Shown here: positions 34,424 through 44,066 of the stretch, piece after piece | Numbering within the stretch: the stretch's first letter is position 1 | Layout: every line of letters starts with the position of its first letter | The notes under the pieces: generated by a model | Database searches by the model: none | Told to the model about the DNA's origin: nothing | What the model saw: only the letters and a program-made list of their open reading frames with translations | DNA from: Flagellimonas aquimarina | GTDB lineage: Bacteria > Bacteroidota > Bacteroidia > Flavobacteriales > Flavobacteriaceae | DNA length: 64,000 bases | Assembly: GCF_003149745.1 (NCBI RefSeq) | Contig: NZ_QGEG01000002.1 | Span: 1,116,001 to 1,180,000, forward strand | Direction of reading: 5' to 3' | Made by a program: the position numbers and the translations under genes

Positions 34424-35319
34424 AATAAAGTATTGGGCTTGTTTTGAACTAATGTATTTGGAATTGTGAGATTACTTCCAAACTTTTTATTGAGCTTTTC
34501 AATAAAATAGGCAGATAACAATGGGGATTCTAATTCCAAGTTCTGGTGAACAAAAAAGTGAATGTTGCTCAATCCTAAAGTCTCCCATTTGGATAGTCTA
34601 GTTATCCAATCATCAAGTCTTGGGTAATCAGAGGCATGATTTGCCCCTACATATCTAATGAATGCCTCGTTATTTGTCAATCGCATATGCATTAAGTCCC
34701 TTCTACCCGCAGTATCCACGAGCACATTTGCAATATTGTTTTCTTGCAGCAGATAGTAAAGTTCCTGAGCAACTTTCTCGTCATTAAACCAATCAGTATG
34801 CCTAAACTCAATGGCAAGAGGAAATTCTTTTGGCCAATATTCAACAAACTGCACTACCCTATCCCAATTTTTAGGGCCAAAATTATTGTGCATTTGTAAA
34901 AAAATAGTTCCCAATTTATCTTTTAGCAATGAGGTTACTTCTAAATAGCGGTCCGCTATTTCATAAACTTTGTCATTAAGTCTTCTTAAATGACTCACCT
35001 CATTGGTCATTTTTGGAAAGAACTTAAAACCATCCGGAGTCTTATCGTACCATTTCTGGTATTGCTCTGCAGGAAAAATTCTATAAAAAGTAGCATTTAG
35101 CTCAATACAATTGAACTGTGAAGAATAGTACACCAATTCATCCTTTGTTCCTCTTGGGTAAAAATTCTTGAGGTCCTGTCTGTTCCATTTTGCACAACCA
35201 ACATAAAAGTTGGTCTGTTGGTCTTTTTTATTTTTGGAAAGGAGCACGGATGTCTCCGGATGATCCTTAGGGATGGTGAAATCAATCAATTCTGGTTGTT
35301 CAACCTTTCCAAACTTCAT
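34420..35319 (-). CDS. DUF72 family TIM-barrel protein
   Basis: This 299-residue protein matches the DUF72/YecE family: FYVGCAKWNRQDLKNFYP near the start, FNCIELNATFYRIF, FFPKMTNEVSHLRRL, LAIEFRHTDWF and HFFVHQNLE near the end. The family has a TIM-barrel-like fold and unknown biochemical role. It has its own promoter-like box 26 bases upstream. Confidence 0.88.
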   Translation of the reverse strand: MKFGKVEQPELIDFTIPKDHPETSVLLSKNKKDQQTNFYVGCAKWNRQDLKNFYPRGTKDELVYYSSQFNCIELNATFYRIFPAEQYQKWYDKTPDGFKFFPKMTNEVSHLRRLNDKVYEIADRYLEVTSLLKDKLGTIFLQMHNNFGPKNWDRVVQFVEYWPKEFPLAIEFRHTDWFNDEKVAQELYYLLQENNIANVLVDTAGRRDLMHMRLTNNEAFIRYVGANHASDYPRLDDWITRLSKWETLGLSNIHFFVHQNLELESPLLSAYFIEKLNKKFGSNLTIPNTLVQNKPNTLF

Positions 35320-35344
35320 ATCCTTAATAAATTCATGTTCTCAT

Positions 35345-35352
35345 CAAAAGTA
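35345..35352 (-). promoter_or_regulatory. -7 promoter box of the DUF72 gene
   Basis: TACTTTTG on the minus strand is a perfect TAnnTTTG, 25 bases before the ATG. The -33 position is T-rich but lacks TTG. A nearby AATATG-TAA-CATATT inverted repeat (35374-35388) lies upstream of it. Confidence 0.5.
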
Positions 35353-35433
35353 AATGATAGATTTTAAATATAAAATATGTAACATATTACTTACTTTTAA
35401 TACTGATAGCTAAACTCACATAAAATCACTAAA

Positions 35434-36198
35434 ATGAAAACATTTAAAACTACAATCTTACTATTTTTTGCAATGGCTTTATCTGTGCAGGCGCAAACAG
35501 CGGATGAAATTATAGCAAATTACTTTGAAAACACGGGAGGACTTGAAAATTGGACAAACCTAGAGGGTGTTAAAACATCTGGAGTAGGAATCCAGCAAGG
35601 TTTTGAGTTTCCTATTGGAGCTATTCAGCTCAAGGATGGCCGTCAGCTTTTTTCAGCCAATATTCAAGGAAAGGAATTTAAACAACAGGTATATGACGGA
35701 GAGGTGTTGTGGAGCACTAATTTCATGACAATGAAAGCAGAAAAAAGTGATGCTGAACAAACTGAGAACTTCAAATTGAACACTAATGATTTCCCAGATC
35801 CTTTTATAGATTATAAAGCCAAAGGATATACTGTAGAATTGTTGGGGAAAGAAACTGTTGATGGAGCAGAAACTTTCAAGATCAAGTTGGTAAAAGAACC
35901 TATTATGGTAGATGGAACACAAGAAGATGACATTTCTTTCTACTATTTCGATACAGAGAACTTTGTACCTATTGCGGTTGAAACGAAGATTACATCTGGA
36001 CAAGGAAAAGGTAAAACGGCTAGGTCCGTTATGAGTGATTATCAAGAAATTGACGGATTATACTTCCCTCATTCAACCTCGCAATATATTGATGGAGCTG
36101 TGGTTTTTTCAATGAACATGGAGAGTTTTGAGTTGAACCCAGAAGTTGAAGAAAATACTTTTTCTTTTCCTGAGGAGATGACCGAAGAAAAAAAATAA
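35434..36198 (+). CDS. LolA-like outer-membrane lipoprotein-sorting-type protein
   Basis: The 254-residue protein has a signal peptide (cleavage after VQAQ) and a LolA/LolB-like half-barrel of beta strands: DEIIANYFENTGGLENW, then QVYDGEVLW, and FYYFDTENFVPIAVE near the middle. Such proteins bind lipids or lipoprotein acyl chains in the periplasm. In Bacteroidota many copies exist, of uncertain role. A terminator follows, separating it from the sortilin-like gene. Confidence 0.8.
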   Translation: MKTFKTTILLFFAMALSVQAQTADEIIANYFENTGGLENWTNLEGVKTSGVGIQQGFEFPIGAIQLKDGRQLFSANIQGKEFKQQVYDGEVLWSTNFMTMKAEKSDAEQTENFKLNTNDFPDPFIDYKAKGYTVELLGKETVDGAETFKIKLVKEPIMVDGTQEDDISFYYFDTENFVPIAVETKITSGQGKGKTARSVMSDYQEIDGLYFPHSTSQYIDGAVVFSMNMESFELNPEVEENTFSFPEEMTEEKK

Positions 36199-36219
36199 CC
36201 CTTTCATTCCATAATCTTT

Positions 36220-36244
36220 AAAGACCCAAATAATGGGTCTTTTT
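36220..36244 (+). terminator. Intrinsic terminator after the LolA-like gene
   Basis: AAAGACCCA (36220-36228) pairs with TGGGTCTTT (36234-36242), nine pairs and a five-base loop AATAA, followed by T. It has the same GACCC/GGGTC core as the second terminator at 13494. Confidence 0.85.
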
Positions 36245-36257
36245 GAATTGAAATCAA

Positions 36258-39200
36258 ATGAAAAAACTAGTATTTAATCTATTATTAATAGCAGTTTTTG
36301 CTCCTACTTTTGGGTTTGGGCAACAAACGATAGAATCCATTAAAGGAAAAGAACTCTTTGGAGACATGAAGGCCCGTCATATAGGTCCAGCATTGATGAG
36401 CGGTAGAATAAACGACATGGAGGTGCATCCTACCAATAGCAGAATCATCTATGCAGGAACAGCCGGAGGTGGTGTTTGGAAATCAAGTGATGCAGGAGCT
36501 ACTTTTAATTCTCTCTTTGATGAGCACTGCCAATCAATTGGTGCTGTAGAACTTGATCCTAACAATCCAGACAATGTAATTTACGTTGGTACGGGAGAAA
36601 CATGGACGCGTAATAGTGTGTCTATTGGTTGCGGTTTGTTCAAATCAACAGATGGCGGCTCAAATTGGAATAAGATAGGGTTCGAGAATTCAGAACGTAT
36701 AGCCAGTGTAATCGTAAACCCAAATAATTCTCAGGAGATTTATGTTGGAGTATTGGGAGCCCTTTGGGGGGACAGTGATGAAAGAGGTGTTTACAAATCC
36801 AATGATGGTGGTTCAAGCTGGGAAAAACTTTTATACTTGGACACAAAAACCGGATGCGCAGATTTAACTATGGATCCCACCGATCCAAACATACTGTATG
36901 CTTCTATGTGGGAATTTCGCAGAACGGGATGGTCCTTTGAATCAGGAGGTGACAATAGTGCTCTATACAAATCTATAGACGGAGGTAAAACATGGGATAA
37001 AATTCATAATGGATTTCCTTCCGGCAATCTGGGAAGGTTGGCCATAGCCGTTGCCCCTTCTAACCCTAATGTACTTTATACTGCTATTGAGGCCGAAGAA
37101 GATGCACGCAAAGGTTTATATAGAAGTGATGATGCCGGGAAAAGCTGGGAGCAACTTAACAATGATTTTGGTATAACGGTTCGTCCATTCTATTTTTCAA
37201 GAATAGTTGTTGACCCCAAAAACGAAGATGTAGTTGTTAAAGGTGGGCTAACAGGGTCTATTTCAAGAGACGGAGGCAAAACCTTTAAGAATTTGGGCAA
37301 TATGCATTCAGACATTCATGACATAGCGTTTAACATCAACAACTCAGATGTAATGTATGTTGGCACAGATGGTGGAGTATATAGGACTTGGGATGGTGGC
37401 ACAACCATGGAAATTGTCCAAAACCTTCCACTATCACAGTTTTATCACATAAGTGTGGATGATGCAAAGCCATATAATGTCTATGGCGGCCTACAAGATA
37501 ATGGCTCTTGGTACGGGCCTTCATCATCACCTGGTGGTGTTGAGGCGAAAGATTGGAATTCAGTGGGCTTTGGTGATGGATTTAGGGTATTAAAGCATCC
37601 GACAAAGAATATAATATATTCTGAGATGCAGGGTGCGGCAAATGTCTGGAGGTATGATGCGGATAAAATGCTACTTAAAACAATCCAACCCCTTCCAATT
37701 TCTGAAGAAACCAAACTCCGTTTTAATTGGAACGCCCCAATGGCAGTTAGCGTTAACCAACCTGACAGATTTTATATGGGAAGTCAGTTTTTACACAAAT
37801 CAGAGGATATGGGAAATTCATGGGAAATTATTTCTCCTGATTTAACAACCAATGATCCCGCAAAACAGAATCAGGAAGATTCTGGTGGACTTTCCAAGGA
37901 CAATTCGGGAGCAGAGAACCATACTACCATTTTTACTATTGTTGAATCTTCTTTAGATGAAAATGTTATATGGGTTGGTACAGATGATGGTAATGTACAG
38001 ATTACACAAGATGGGGGAAGAACTTGGACAAACACTACTCCAAACATCCCTGGATTACCTGAAAATACATGGTGTTATCATATAGAAGCAAGTGTCTTTA
38101 ATAAAGGTACTGCTTATGCGGTGTTTGACGGCCATACTCAAAATAACATGAAGCCTTACGCCTACAAGACAACAGACTTTGGAAAAACATGGAGCAATAT
38201 CATTACAGATGATGTAGAAGGTTTTACAAGAAATATTCAGGAAGACTATGTAAATCCAGACTTGTTGTTTTTGGGGACAGAATTTGGACTCTTCATAACC
38301 ATTGATGGTGGCAAAAACTGGAAAAAGTTCACTAATAACATGCCAGCCGCCGCTGTTCACTTTATAGACTTGCAAAAGACTACCAATGATTTAGTAATGG
38401 GCACACACGGTAGAGGTGTTATTATCATAGATGACATATCTCCTTTACGTGAAATAAATTCAGAATTGTTGAACAAGAATATTCACTTTTTTGACACACC
38501 CGTTGCAACTATCAATGAGAAAAGTAGCTTTTCAGGAAGTTTCGGGAATGAAACTGAGTTCGTTGGTTCAAGCAAGCCCTCAAGTATGCAACTGAAGTAT
38601 TTTCTAAAAAAACGACATACGTTCGGTAAAATGACTTTTGAAATACAAGATGCAGATGGTAATTTAATTTATGAGCTAACACCAGGAAAGTCAAAGGGAA
38701 TCAATATTGTCAATTGGAATTTCAGCAGAAAAATCCCAAAGATTGCAAAAGGCAAAACATTTACGTTTGGCGGATTTACCGCTCCCAAAGTTGCTGCCGG
38801 AAATTACGTGGCAGTACTCAAAAAGGGCAAAGACACGTATGAACATCCTTTTGAGCTTGCTTATGATAAAGATTCTCCGCTTTCAAAGGAAGATAGGGAT
38901 TTGAAGAACTCCACTACCCTACAGCTTTATGATATGACCCAAGATTTGGCGTATTTGGTATATGAAATCGATGAGATCATATCAAGTGCAGAACAAACTG
39001 GTGATAAAAAAATGGTTTTGAAACTGAATGATTTAAAGAATCAGCTGGTGATAACCACTGGTGATAACTACGTTGGCTCTGCAGAACCTCAGTTAAGGGA
39101 AAAAATGACCACATTGTATAGCAAAGTGGCGGCCAGTTATGATAAACCAACAAAATCAGAATTGGAAAATCTTGCGCTGATTTCAGGCAAATTTGAAGAA

Positions 39201-39293
39201 GCCAAAATGACTTTCTCAAAACTTAAAACCAAATACTTGAAGAAACAAACTGTTGATTTAAAAACGTTTGAAGAGTTTTTGAAAGCCAAATAG
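36258..39293 (+). CDS. VPS10/sortilin-like secreted beta-propeller protein, 1011 residues
   Basis: It has a signal peptide (cleavage near GFGQQ). About residues 35-740 consist of repeated strands with Asp-box motifs of the form SxDGGxxW: STDGGSNW, SNDGGSSW, SIDGGKTW, SDDAGKSW, TQDGGRTW and TIDGGKNW are seen, typical of ten-bladed VPS10/sortilin and BNR propellers. The last 250 residues hold a beta domain (780-880) and a helical end (890-1011). Such proteins in Bacteroidota are exported and often called glycosyl hydrolases without proof; a binding or peptidase-like role is as likely. No type IX C-terminal signal is evident. Confidence 0.85.
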   Translation: MKKLVFNLLLIAVFAPTFGFGQQTIESIKGKELFGDMKARHIGPALMSGRINDMEVHPTNSRIIYAGTAGGGVWKSSDAGATFNSLFDEHCQSIGAVELDPNNPDNVIYVGTGETWTRNSVSIGCGLFKSTDGGSNWNKIGFENSERIASVIVNPNNSQEIYVGVLGALWGDSDERGVYKSNDGGSSWEKLLYLDTKTGCADLTMDPTDPNILYASMWEFRRTGWSFESGGDNSALYKSIDGGKTWDKIHNGFPSGNLGRLAIAVAPSNPNVLYTAIEAEEDARKGLYRSDDAGKSWEQLNNDFGITVRPFYFSRIVVDPKNEDVVVKGGLTGSISRDGGKTFKNLGNMHSDIHDIAFNINNSDVMYVGTDGGVYRTWDGGTTMEIVQNLPLSQFYHISVDDAKPYNVYGGLQDNGSWYGPSSSPGGVEAKDWNSVGFGDGFRVLKHPTKNIIYSEMQGAANVWRYDADKMLLKTIQPLPISEETKLRFNWNAPMAVSVNQPDRFYMGSQFLHKSEDMGNSWEIISPDLTTNDPAKQNQEDSGGLSKDNSGAENHTTIFTIVESSLDENVIWVGTDDGNVQITQDGGRTWTNTTPNIPGLPENTWCYHIEASVFNKGTAYAVFDGHTQNNMKPYAYKTTDFGKTWSNIITDDVEGFTRNIQEDYVNPDLLFLGTEFGLFITIDGGKNWKKFTNNMPAAAVHFIDLQKTTNDLVMGTHGRGVIIIDDISPLREINSELLNKNIHFFDTPVATINEKSSFSGSFGNETEFVGSSKPSSMQLKYFLKKRHTFGKMTFEIQDADGNLIYELTPGKSKGINIVNWNFSRKIPKIAKGKTFTFGGFTAPKVAAGNYVAVLKKGKDTYEHPFELAYDKDSPLSKEDRDLKNSTTLQLYDMTQDLAYLVYEIDEIISSAEQTGDKKMVLKLNDLKNQLVITTGDNYVGSAEPQLREKMTTLYSKVAASYDKPTKSELENLALISGKFEEAKMTFSKLKTKYLKKQTVDLKTFEEFLKAK

Positions 39294-39312
39294 ATTTCAT
39301 TTTAGCACAACT

Positions 39313-39341
39313 AAAACCACCTAAAACTTAGGTGGTTTTTT
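39313..39341 (+). terminator. Strong intrinsic terminator after the sortilin-like gene
   Basis: AAACCACCTAA (39313-39323) pairs with TTAGGTGGTTT (39327-39337), eleven pairs and a three-base loop, followed by a T run to 39341. Confidence 0.9.
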
Positions 39342-39422
39342 TGTTTATAACATCGTTAAAAACTATTGTCTTGACAGATTTTATGCGGTTTTTGATTATG
39401 TAATTTTATTAAAACTACAATT

Positions 39423-39830
39423 ATGGATTCAAGATCCAAGGATCTTTTGGACATTCGTCCAGAGATTAGACAAGCTCAGTTACATGATAATATGGTGTCA
39501 GATGAGCGCTTTCAGAACCAAACTTTACGTCCCGTGATTAAGCTTCAAAACTTTTTATTGATAGAGGTTTTTAAGAACTATATTCATAAACACAAGGGAG
39601 CTTTTTATGAATTGTCATTGGAAAAACGATTAGAATCTATTGAGAAATCAATCCAAAAAGACATCAAATTCAGAAATTCCCTTAAAGGGATGATTATAGG
39701 TCAGTTTACCGTTGAAGAGTATGAAACCTATACCATGAATTCCTCTGCTTTGAACAAGAGAATGATGAACATGGTCATAGAACGACTAAAAGATCAAGTC
39801 CAGTTATTGGAAAACGAGGTATTAGTCTAA
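39423..39830 (+). CDS. Conserved hypothetical cytoplasmic protein, 135 residues
   Basis: I recognise no named domain. It is a helical, charged protein with no signal peptide or membrane segment. Noticeable parts are LRPVIKLQNFLLIEVFKNYIHKH and the central EKRLESIEKSIQKDIKFRNSLKGMIIGQFT, which suggest a small helical bundle. Its 3' end overlaps the DUF2461 gene by nine bases on the opposite strand. Function unknown. Confidence 0.75.
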   Translation: MDSRSKDLLDIRPEIRQAQLHDNMVSDERFQNQTLRPVIKLQNFLLIEVFKNYIHKHKGAFYELSLEKRLESIEKSIQKDIKFRNSLKGMIIGQFTVEEYETYTMNSSALNKRMMNMVIERLKDQVQLLENEVLV

Positions 39831-40502
39831 AATTGATTCTCCATTTAGATTGGTGGTTAATATATCACTCATTAAGTCAAAATAAGGCCTGATCGCTTTA
39901 AAAGATTTGTCCACTTCTTCAAGAAAGGAGTTAGCTAACACTTCCTTATCGGTGAAGTTCCTAACGAAAATGAATTGCTTTTTCTTGATCAAGTCTATGT
40001 TCTGGTGCTCTTTGTCAAATCCTTTAGGAGCTGTTTTTACACCGTCGCCTTCCAGCTCTCCCCAAATCTCTTTAAATGATTTTTTATTTATGATACCTCT
40101 GAATTCGGAAGCATCCATTTCCAGTTCTTTTCTTATTCGGAACAAATCTTCCTTGTTAGGTTCCCAAAAACCAGCGGCCACAAAAGATTCCCCAGGTTTT
40201 ATTCTTAAATAATATCCACCTCGCAAATGGGCGCCCAATCTAGAGAACGAACCAGCAAAATGGGTTTTGTAAGGTGTTTTGTCCTTAGAGAAGCGAACGT
40301 CTCTATAAATACGGAACATCTTGATCTTTTCAATTTCATCATGGGCATTTAAGCGCTCTAGAATATTTTCATAAAAAGATTTCACATCGGCCTCATGCCT
40401 TTTAAAAGTGGTTTTGTTCTCTTGAAACCACTCTTTATTATTATTCTTTGCAAGTTCTTTAAGGAAACTAAAGCCTTCTTTTGTTATTGTTGAATTATTC
40501 AC
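39822..40502 (-). CDS. DUF2461 family protein
   Basis: The family match starts at ITKEGFSFLKELAKNNNKEWF and includes RDVRFSKDKTPYKTHF, LRGGYYLRIKPGESFVAAGFW and the C-terminal KKKQFIFVR. No ATG precedes the domain: I choose GTG at 40502 (226 residues). The open frame continues to TTG at 40544, but a possible -7 box TAACTTTA at 40539-40532 lies downstream of that TTG. The molecular role of the family is unknown. Confidence 0.85.
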   Translation of the reverse strand: MNNSTITKEGFSFLKELAKNNNKEWFQENKTTFKRHEADVKSFYENILERLNAHDEIEKIKMFRIYRDVRFSKDKTPYKTHFAGSFSRLGAHLRGGYYLRIKPGESFVAAGFWEPNKEDLFRIRKELEMDASEFRGIINKKSFKEIWGELEGDGVKTAPKGFDKEHQNIDLIKKKQFIFVRNFTDKEVLANSFLEEVDKSFKAIRPYFDLMSDILTTNLNGESILD

Positions 40503-40596
40503 AGGACCAAGATGTTGTGTTATTTTTAAGCTAAAGTTAGCCAATTCTATCAGTGAGTGGTAATGATTTGGCTATTTTTAGATTTTATTTTTCATT

Positions 40597-41388
40597 ATGA
40601 ATAAGGCAAAAATCATTGAAGAACTCAATAGGCATAAAAAACAACCCTATTTAGACTATAGGTTAAAAGAAGAAACGGAAAGTTTTACCAATAAACTTTT
40701 CTATACACTTTTTGATGTCAACACTCCGGTAGCTGAAAACTTGGATATTTTGGCAGAAAAATTTAGCCAGCTTGTTGACCTGGCTTGTTGGGATTTGGAA
40801 AGACCATGCACCAAAGTATGGGACAATTATGTTTCTTGTTTACCCGAAGTTTTGGAAAAACTTAATTTGGATGCTGAAGCCATTCTCAGTTGTGATCCAG
40901 CTTCACTCTCAATTCAAGAGATATACATGGCCTACCCTGGCTTTTATGCAATTGCTATTTACAGACTGGCCCATGAGCTTCATAAGCAAGGTTTCCCTTT
41001 GGTCCCCAGGTTAATGACCGAATATGCCCATAGGCAAACAGGTGTAGATATTAATCCTGGAGCAGAAATAGGCAAATCGTTCTTTATTGATCATGCAACG
41101 GGCGTGGTAATCGGAGAAACCGCTATAATACACGATAATGTAAAAGTTTACCAAGGTGTTACTTTAGGAGCACTTTATGTTGCCAAAAGCCTTCAAAAAA
41201 CCAAACGACATCCAACAATTATGTCCAACGTAACCATTTATGCCAACGCAACAATTCTTGGAGGAGAAACCGTTATTGGTGAAAACTCTGTTATTGGTGG
41301 AAACGCTTGGTTGACCGCCTCCGTTCCTGCCAATTCAACCGTCTTTCATACACCTGAGATAAAAATAAAAACAGCAGCTAATGTCTAA
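40597..41388 (+). CDS. cysE: Serine O-acetyltransferase
   Basis: CysE makes O-acetylserine from serine and acetyl-CoA, the first step of cysteine synthesis. The 263-residue protein has the N-terminal helical part and a left-handed beta-helix in the C-terminal half: DINPGAEIGKSFFIDHATGVVIGETA holds the catalytic histidine, and GVTLGAL and NATILGGETVIGENSVIGGNAW are hexapeptide repeats. It overlaps cysM by eight bases, and together they form a two-gene cysteine operon. Confidence 0.95.
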   Translation: MNKAKIIEELNRHKKQPYLDYRLKEETESFTNKLFYTLFDVNTPVAENLDILAEKFSQLVDLACWDLERPCTKVWDNYVSCLPEVLEKLNLDAEAILSCDPASLSIQEIYMAYPGFYAIAIYRLAHELHKQGFPLVPRLMTEYAHRQTGVDINPGAEIGKSFFIDHATGVVIGETAIIHDNVKVYQGVTLGALYVAKSLQKTKRHPTIMSNVTIYANATILGGETVIGENSVIGGNAWLTASVPANSTVFHTPEIKIKTAANV

Positions 41389-42265
41389 GAGCATACTAGA
41401 CCTTATTGGAAACACTCCTTTAGTGGAATCCAAAGTTTTAAATCCCAATCCCAATGTAAAACTGCTTTTTAAATTAGAAGGACACAATCCTGGCGGTAGT
41501 GTTAAGGACAGACCAGCATTGAATATGATTAAAAGTGGTTTGGAACGTGGTGAAATTACCAGTGACTCCAAATTAATAGAAGCTACCAGTGGGAATACAG
41601 GTATTGCTCTAGCTATGATCGCTGGGATCTATGGGTTAGACATTGAACTCGTGATGCCCGAAAATTCCACTAAAGAAAGAGTGCAGACCATGAGGGCTTA
41701 TGGAGCAAAGGTAACTTTGACATCCTCAGATGTAGGTATTGAAGGCGCAAGAGACTATGCCGAAACAAAGGTAAAAGAAGAGGGGTATCAAATGTTAAAT
41801 CAGTTCGCCAATAATGATAACTGGATGGCGCACTATAAAACCACTGGACCAGAAATATGGAAGGATACCGAGGGGGGCGTAACCCATTTTGTTTCCAGTA
41901 TGGGAACAACTGGAACTATTATGGGCACTTCTACTTTCTTAAAGGAACAGAATAAAGATATTCAAATTGTGGGGGTACAACCAACGGATAACTCTAGAAT
42001 TCCGGGAATACGAAAATGGCCCAAGGAATACCTGCCAAAAATTTTTAACCCAAAGAAAGTAGACACAGTAATGGAAGTAAGCCAAGAAGATGCTCAAGAA
42101 ATGGCTAAAAAACTGGCCATTGAAGAAGGTATATTTTCTGGTATGAGCAGTGGAGGTGCTGCAACTGTGGCAATACGACTAGCAAAAACTTTGACTACTG
42201 GAACCATAGTTTCTATAGTATGTGACAGAGGAGATAGGTATTTATCTTCAGACCTATTTGATTAA
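41381..42265 (+). CDS. cysM: Cysteine synthase B (O-acetylserine sulfhydrylase)
   Basis: This PLP enzyme makes cysteine from O-acetylserine and sulfide (or thiosulfate for CysM). The PLP lysine is K42 in GGSVKDRPA, TSGNTG near residue 70 binds the substrate carboxylate, and GTTGTIMGTS holds the PLP phosphate. The C-terminus IVCDRGDRYLS is typical of CysM. Its 294 residues fit. The ATG lies eight bases inside cysE, so translation is coupled. Confidence 0.95.
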   Translation: MSKSILDLIGNTPLVESKVLNPNPNVKLLFKLEGHNPGGSVKDRPALNMIKSGLERGEITSDSKLIEATSGNTGIALAMIAGIYGLDIELVMPENSTKERVQTMRAYGAKVTLTSSDVGIEGARDYAETKVKEEGYQMLNQFANNDNWMAHYKTTGPEIWKDTEGGVTHFVSSMGTTGTIMGTSTFLKEQNKDIQIVGVQPTDNSRIPGIRKWPKEYLPKIFNPKKVDTVMEVSQEDAQEMAKKLAIEEGIFSGMSSGGAATVAIRLAKTLTTGTIVSIVCDRGDRYLSSDLFD

Positions 42266-42266
42266 G

Positions 42267-43064
42267 CTACTTTAATTCTAATTCAATAGCAGTTCTATAC
42301 ACTTTAAATTCGTTCAAGTTGTTGTGATTTCCATTTTCAACGGTATACATTTTTTTATCTGCGCTGGGAATGGCTTCAAAGAGTTTTTTTCCCGATTCAT
42401 AAGAGACCACATTGTCTGCAGTACCATGAAAAATACGAATTGGGACTTTCACTTTTTCTATATATTTAAAAGAATTCATTTTATATTTTAAGACTTGTTT
42501 CATTGGTAAAAAAGGAAAACGATCTTGGGCAACATCCAATAAGCTATAAAAAGGAGTTTCCAAGATCAGTTTTGCAGATGTGTTGTTTGAAGCTAAATGG
42601 GTAGCTATGCTTGCGCCCAAAGAACGCCCATAAATCGTAATTTTTTCCTTTGCATATAAGTTCAATGCATAGTCATAGAACAATTGTGCATCTTCATAAA
42701 GGGCTTCTTCACTAAGTTTACCGGTGCTTTTACCGTACCCTCTATAATCCATTATAAGTACATCATATTGCAAATCAACAAATGCTGATGCAATCTGCCC
42801 CCACCTTGATAAATCTCCTGCATTGCCATGAAAATACAATATAAGTCCCTTTGGCTTTTCTACTTTGAAATGAATGGCATTTAACCGTGCACCATCAGAG
42901 GTATCCAAAAACACTTCTTCAAATGCTGATGAGAATGAATATTCGTAGTCAACTGGAAGTTGTGTGGGTAAAAAAATAAGTTTTTCTTGAAGAAAGTAAA
43001 GCATCAGAACCAGAAGGGATAAAATAGTTATAAGCAAAAGGCCAAAACGTCTAAGCTTTTGCAT
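42267..43064 (-). CDS. Membrane-anchored alpha/beta hydrolase (paralog 1)
   Basis: The 265-residue protein has an N-terminal membrane helix (about 8-25) and an alpha/beta hydrolase domain: oxyanion strand GLILYFHGNAGDLSRWG, nucleophile elbow GRSLGAS, aspartate in FHGTADNVV and histidine in NGNHNNL. It belongs to the BEM46/YqkD-like group. It overlaps by 14 bases its paralog upstream. Substrate unknown. Confidence 0.9.
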   Translation of the reverse strand: MQKLRRFGLLLITILSLLVLMLYFLQEKLIFLPTQLPVDYEYSFSSAFEEVFLDTSDGARLNAIHFKVEKPKGLILYFHGNAGDLSRWGQIASAFVDLQYDVLIMDYRGYGKSTGKLSEEALYEDAQLFYDYALNLYAKEKITIYGRSLGASIATHLASNNTSAKLILETPFYSLLDVAQDRFPFLPMKQVLKYKMNSFKYIEKVKVPIRIFHGTADNVVSYESGKKLFEAIPSADKKMYTVENGNHNNLNEFKVYRTAIELELK

Positions 43065-43926
43065 TGGCGCGTCTTGAAGAATGTTTCACATTAATACTTG
43101 AACCCTCTAAATCAAATTTCTTTGGTCGGGTAGTAATAATTTCGGTCAACATTTTATGATAAGATTCAAAAGTGTTCAAATCCTTATGTCCCCCTCCTAT
43201 AACCGTGTAAAGCTTTGTGAGTTCTGGTTTGATTTTAGAAAGTTTCACACTTGTTTTATAAGGAATCAGCCTATCATCGGTTCCATGAATAATATGAATT
43301 GGGCAGTTAACATATTTTAACCATTTATGGGTAGGCATTGGAAATTTTATAAGTAGTGACAACGGCATAAAGGGAATATATTTTTTTGCCACCTTACTTA
43401 AACTATAATATGGAGCATCTAGTATCAGCATTCTAGGATTGTTCATAGAGGCTAATTTTGCTGCAAACCCAGAACCCATGGAACGTCCGTATAGAATAAT
43501 GTATTTTTCAGAAACTTTTTCTTTAAGCTTATTGTAAATTACCTGCATATCTCTTTTTACCGCCTTTTGGGTCCTTCGCCCCGTACTCTTTCCAAAACCT
43601 CGATAGTCCACCATTATGACATCGTAACCATGTCTGGTAAAATCAACTGCAAACTTTCCCCAACCTTTAATACTCTTTGAGTTTCCTTTTAAATAGAATA
43701 CAATTCCTTTGGGGTTTTCTGACTTGAAACGCAATCCATTTATTGTGGCACCATCCCTTGTTTCTACATTATATTCCTCAATTTCTTGATTATCATAGTA
43801 AAACTGAAAATCTTTTGAGAGCTTTTCTGGCTTGAACAAAAAGTAGTCCTGTAGAAAGTAGAGCAAAACGCTAATCAAAATATAAACTGAAAGTACAATC
43901 AGCAAAATATAAAGCCAGTTTTGCAT
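43051..43926 (-). CDS. Membrane-anchored alpha/beta hydrolase (paralog 2)
   Basis: I take the start at 43926 (MQNWLYILLIVLSV, 291 residues); ATGs at 43935 and 43971 are alternatives. A membrane helix leads into a domain like that of paralog 1: FYLKGNSKSIKGWG, GRSMGSGFAAKLAS, HGTDDRLIPY and GGGHKDL. The oxyanion motif reads LKGN instead of HGN, a change that may affect activity. Paralog 1 follows with a 14-base overlap; this is a tandem duplication. Confidence 0.88.
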   Translation of the reverse strand: MQNWLYILLIVLSVYILISVLLYFLQDYFLFKPEKLSKDFQFYYDNQEIEEYNVETRDGATINGLRFKSENPKGIVFYLKGNSKSIKGWGKFAVDFTRHGYDVIMVDYRGFGKSTGRRTQKAVKRDMQVIYNKLKEKVSEKYIILYGRSMGSGFAAKLASMNNPRMLILDAPYYSLSKVAKKYIPFMPLSLLIKFPMPTHKWLKYVNCPIHIIHGTDDRLIPYKTSVKLSKIKPELTKLYTVIGGGHKDLNTFESYHKMLTEIITTRPKKFDLEGSSINVKHSSRRANAKA

Positions 43927-44066
43927 ATTTATCATGTTTGTTCCAAAATACAAAAAAATCCGATTGAGCATTAATTATTTGCTTAGACGGCAAAATAATC
44001 CCCAAAGTGTAACAATTACAGCAAGTTACAGTCTTATGAACATCATCATCCATCAAACTAACAGTC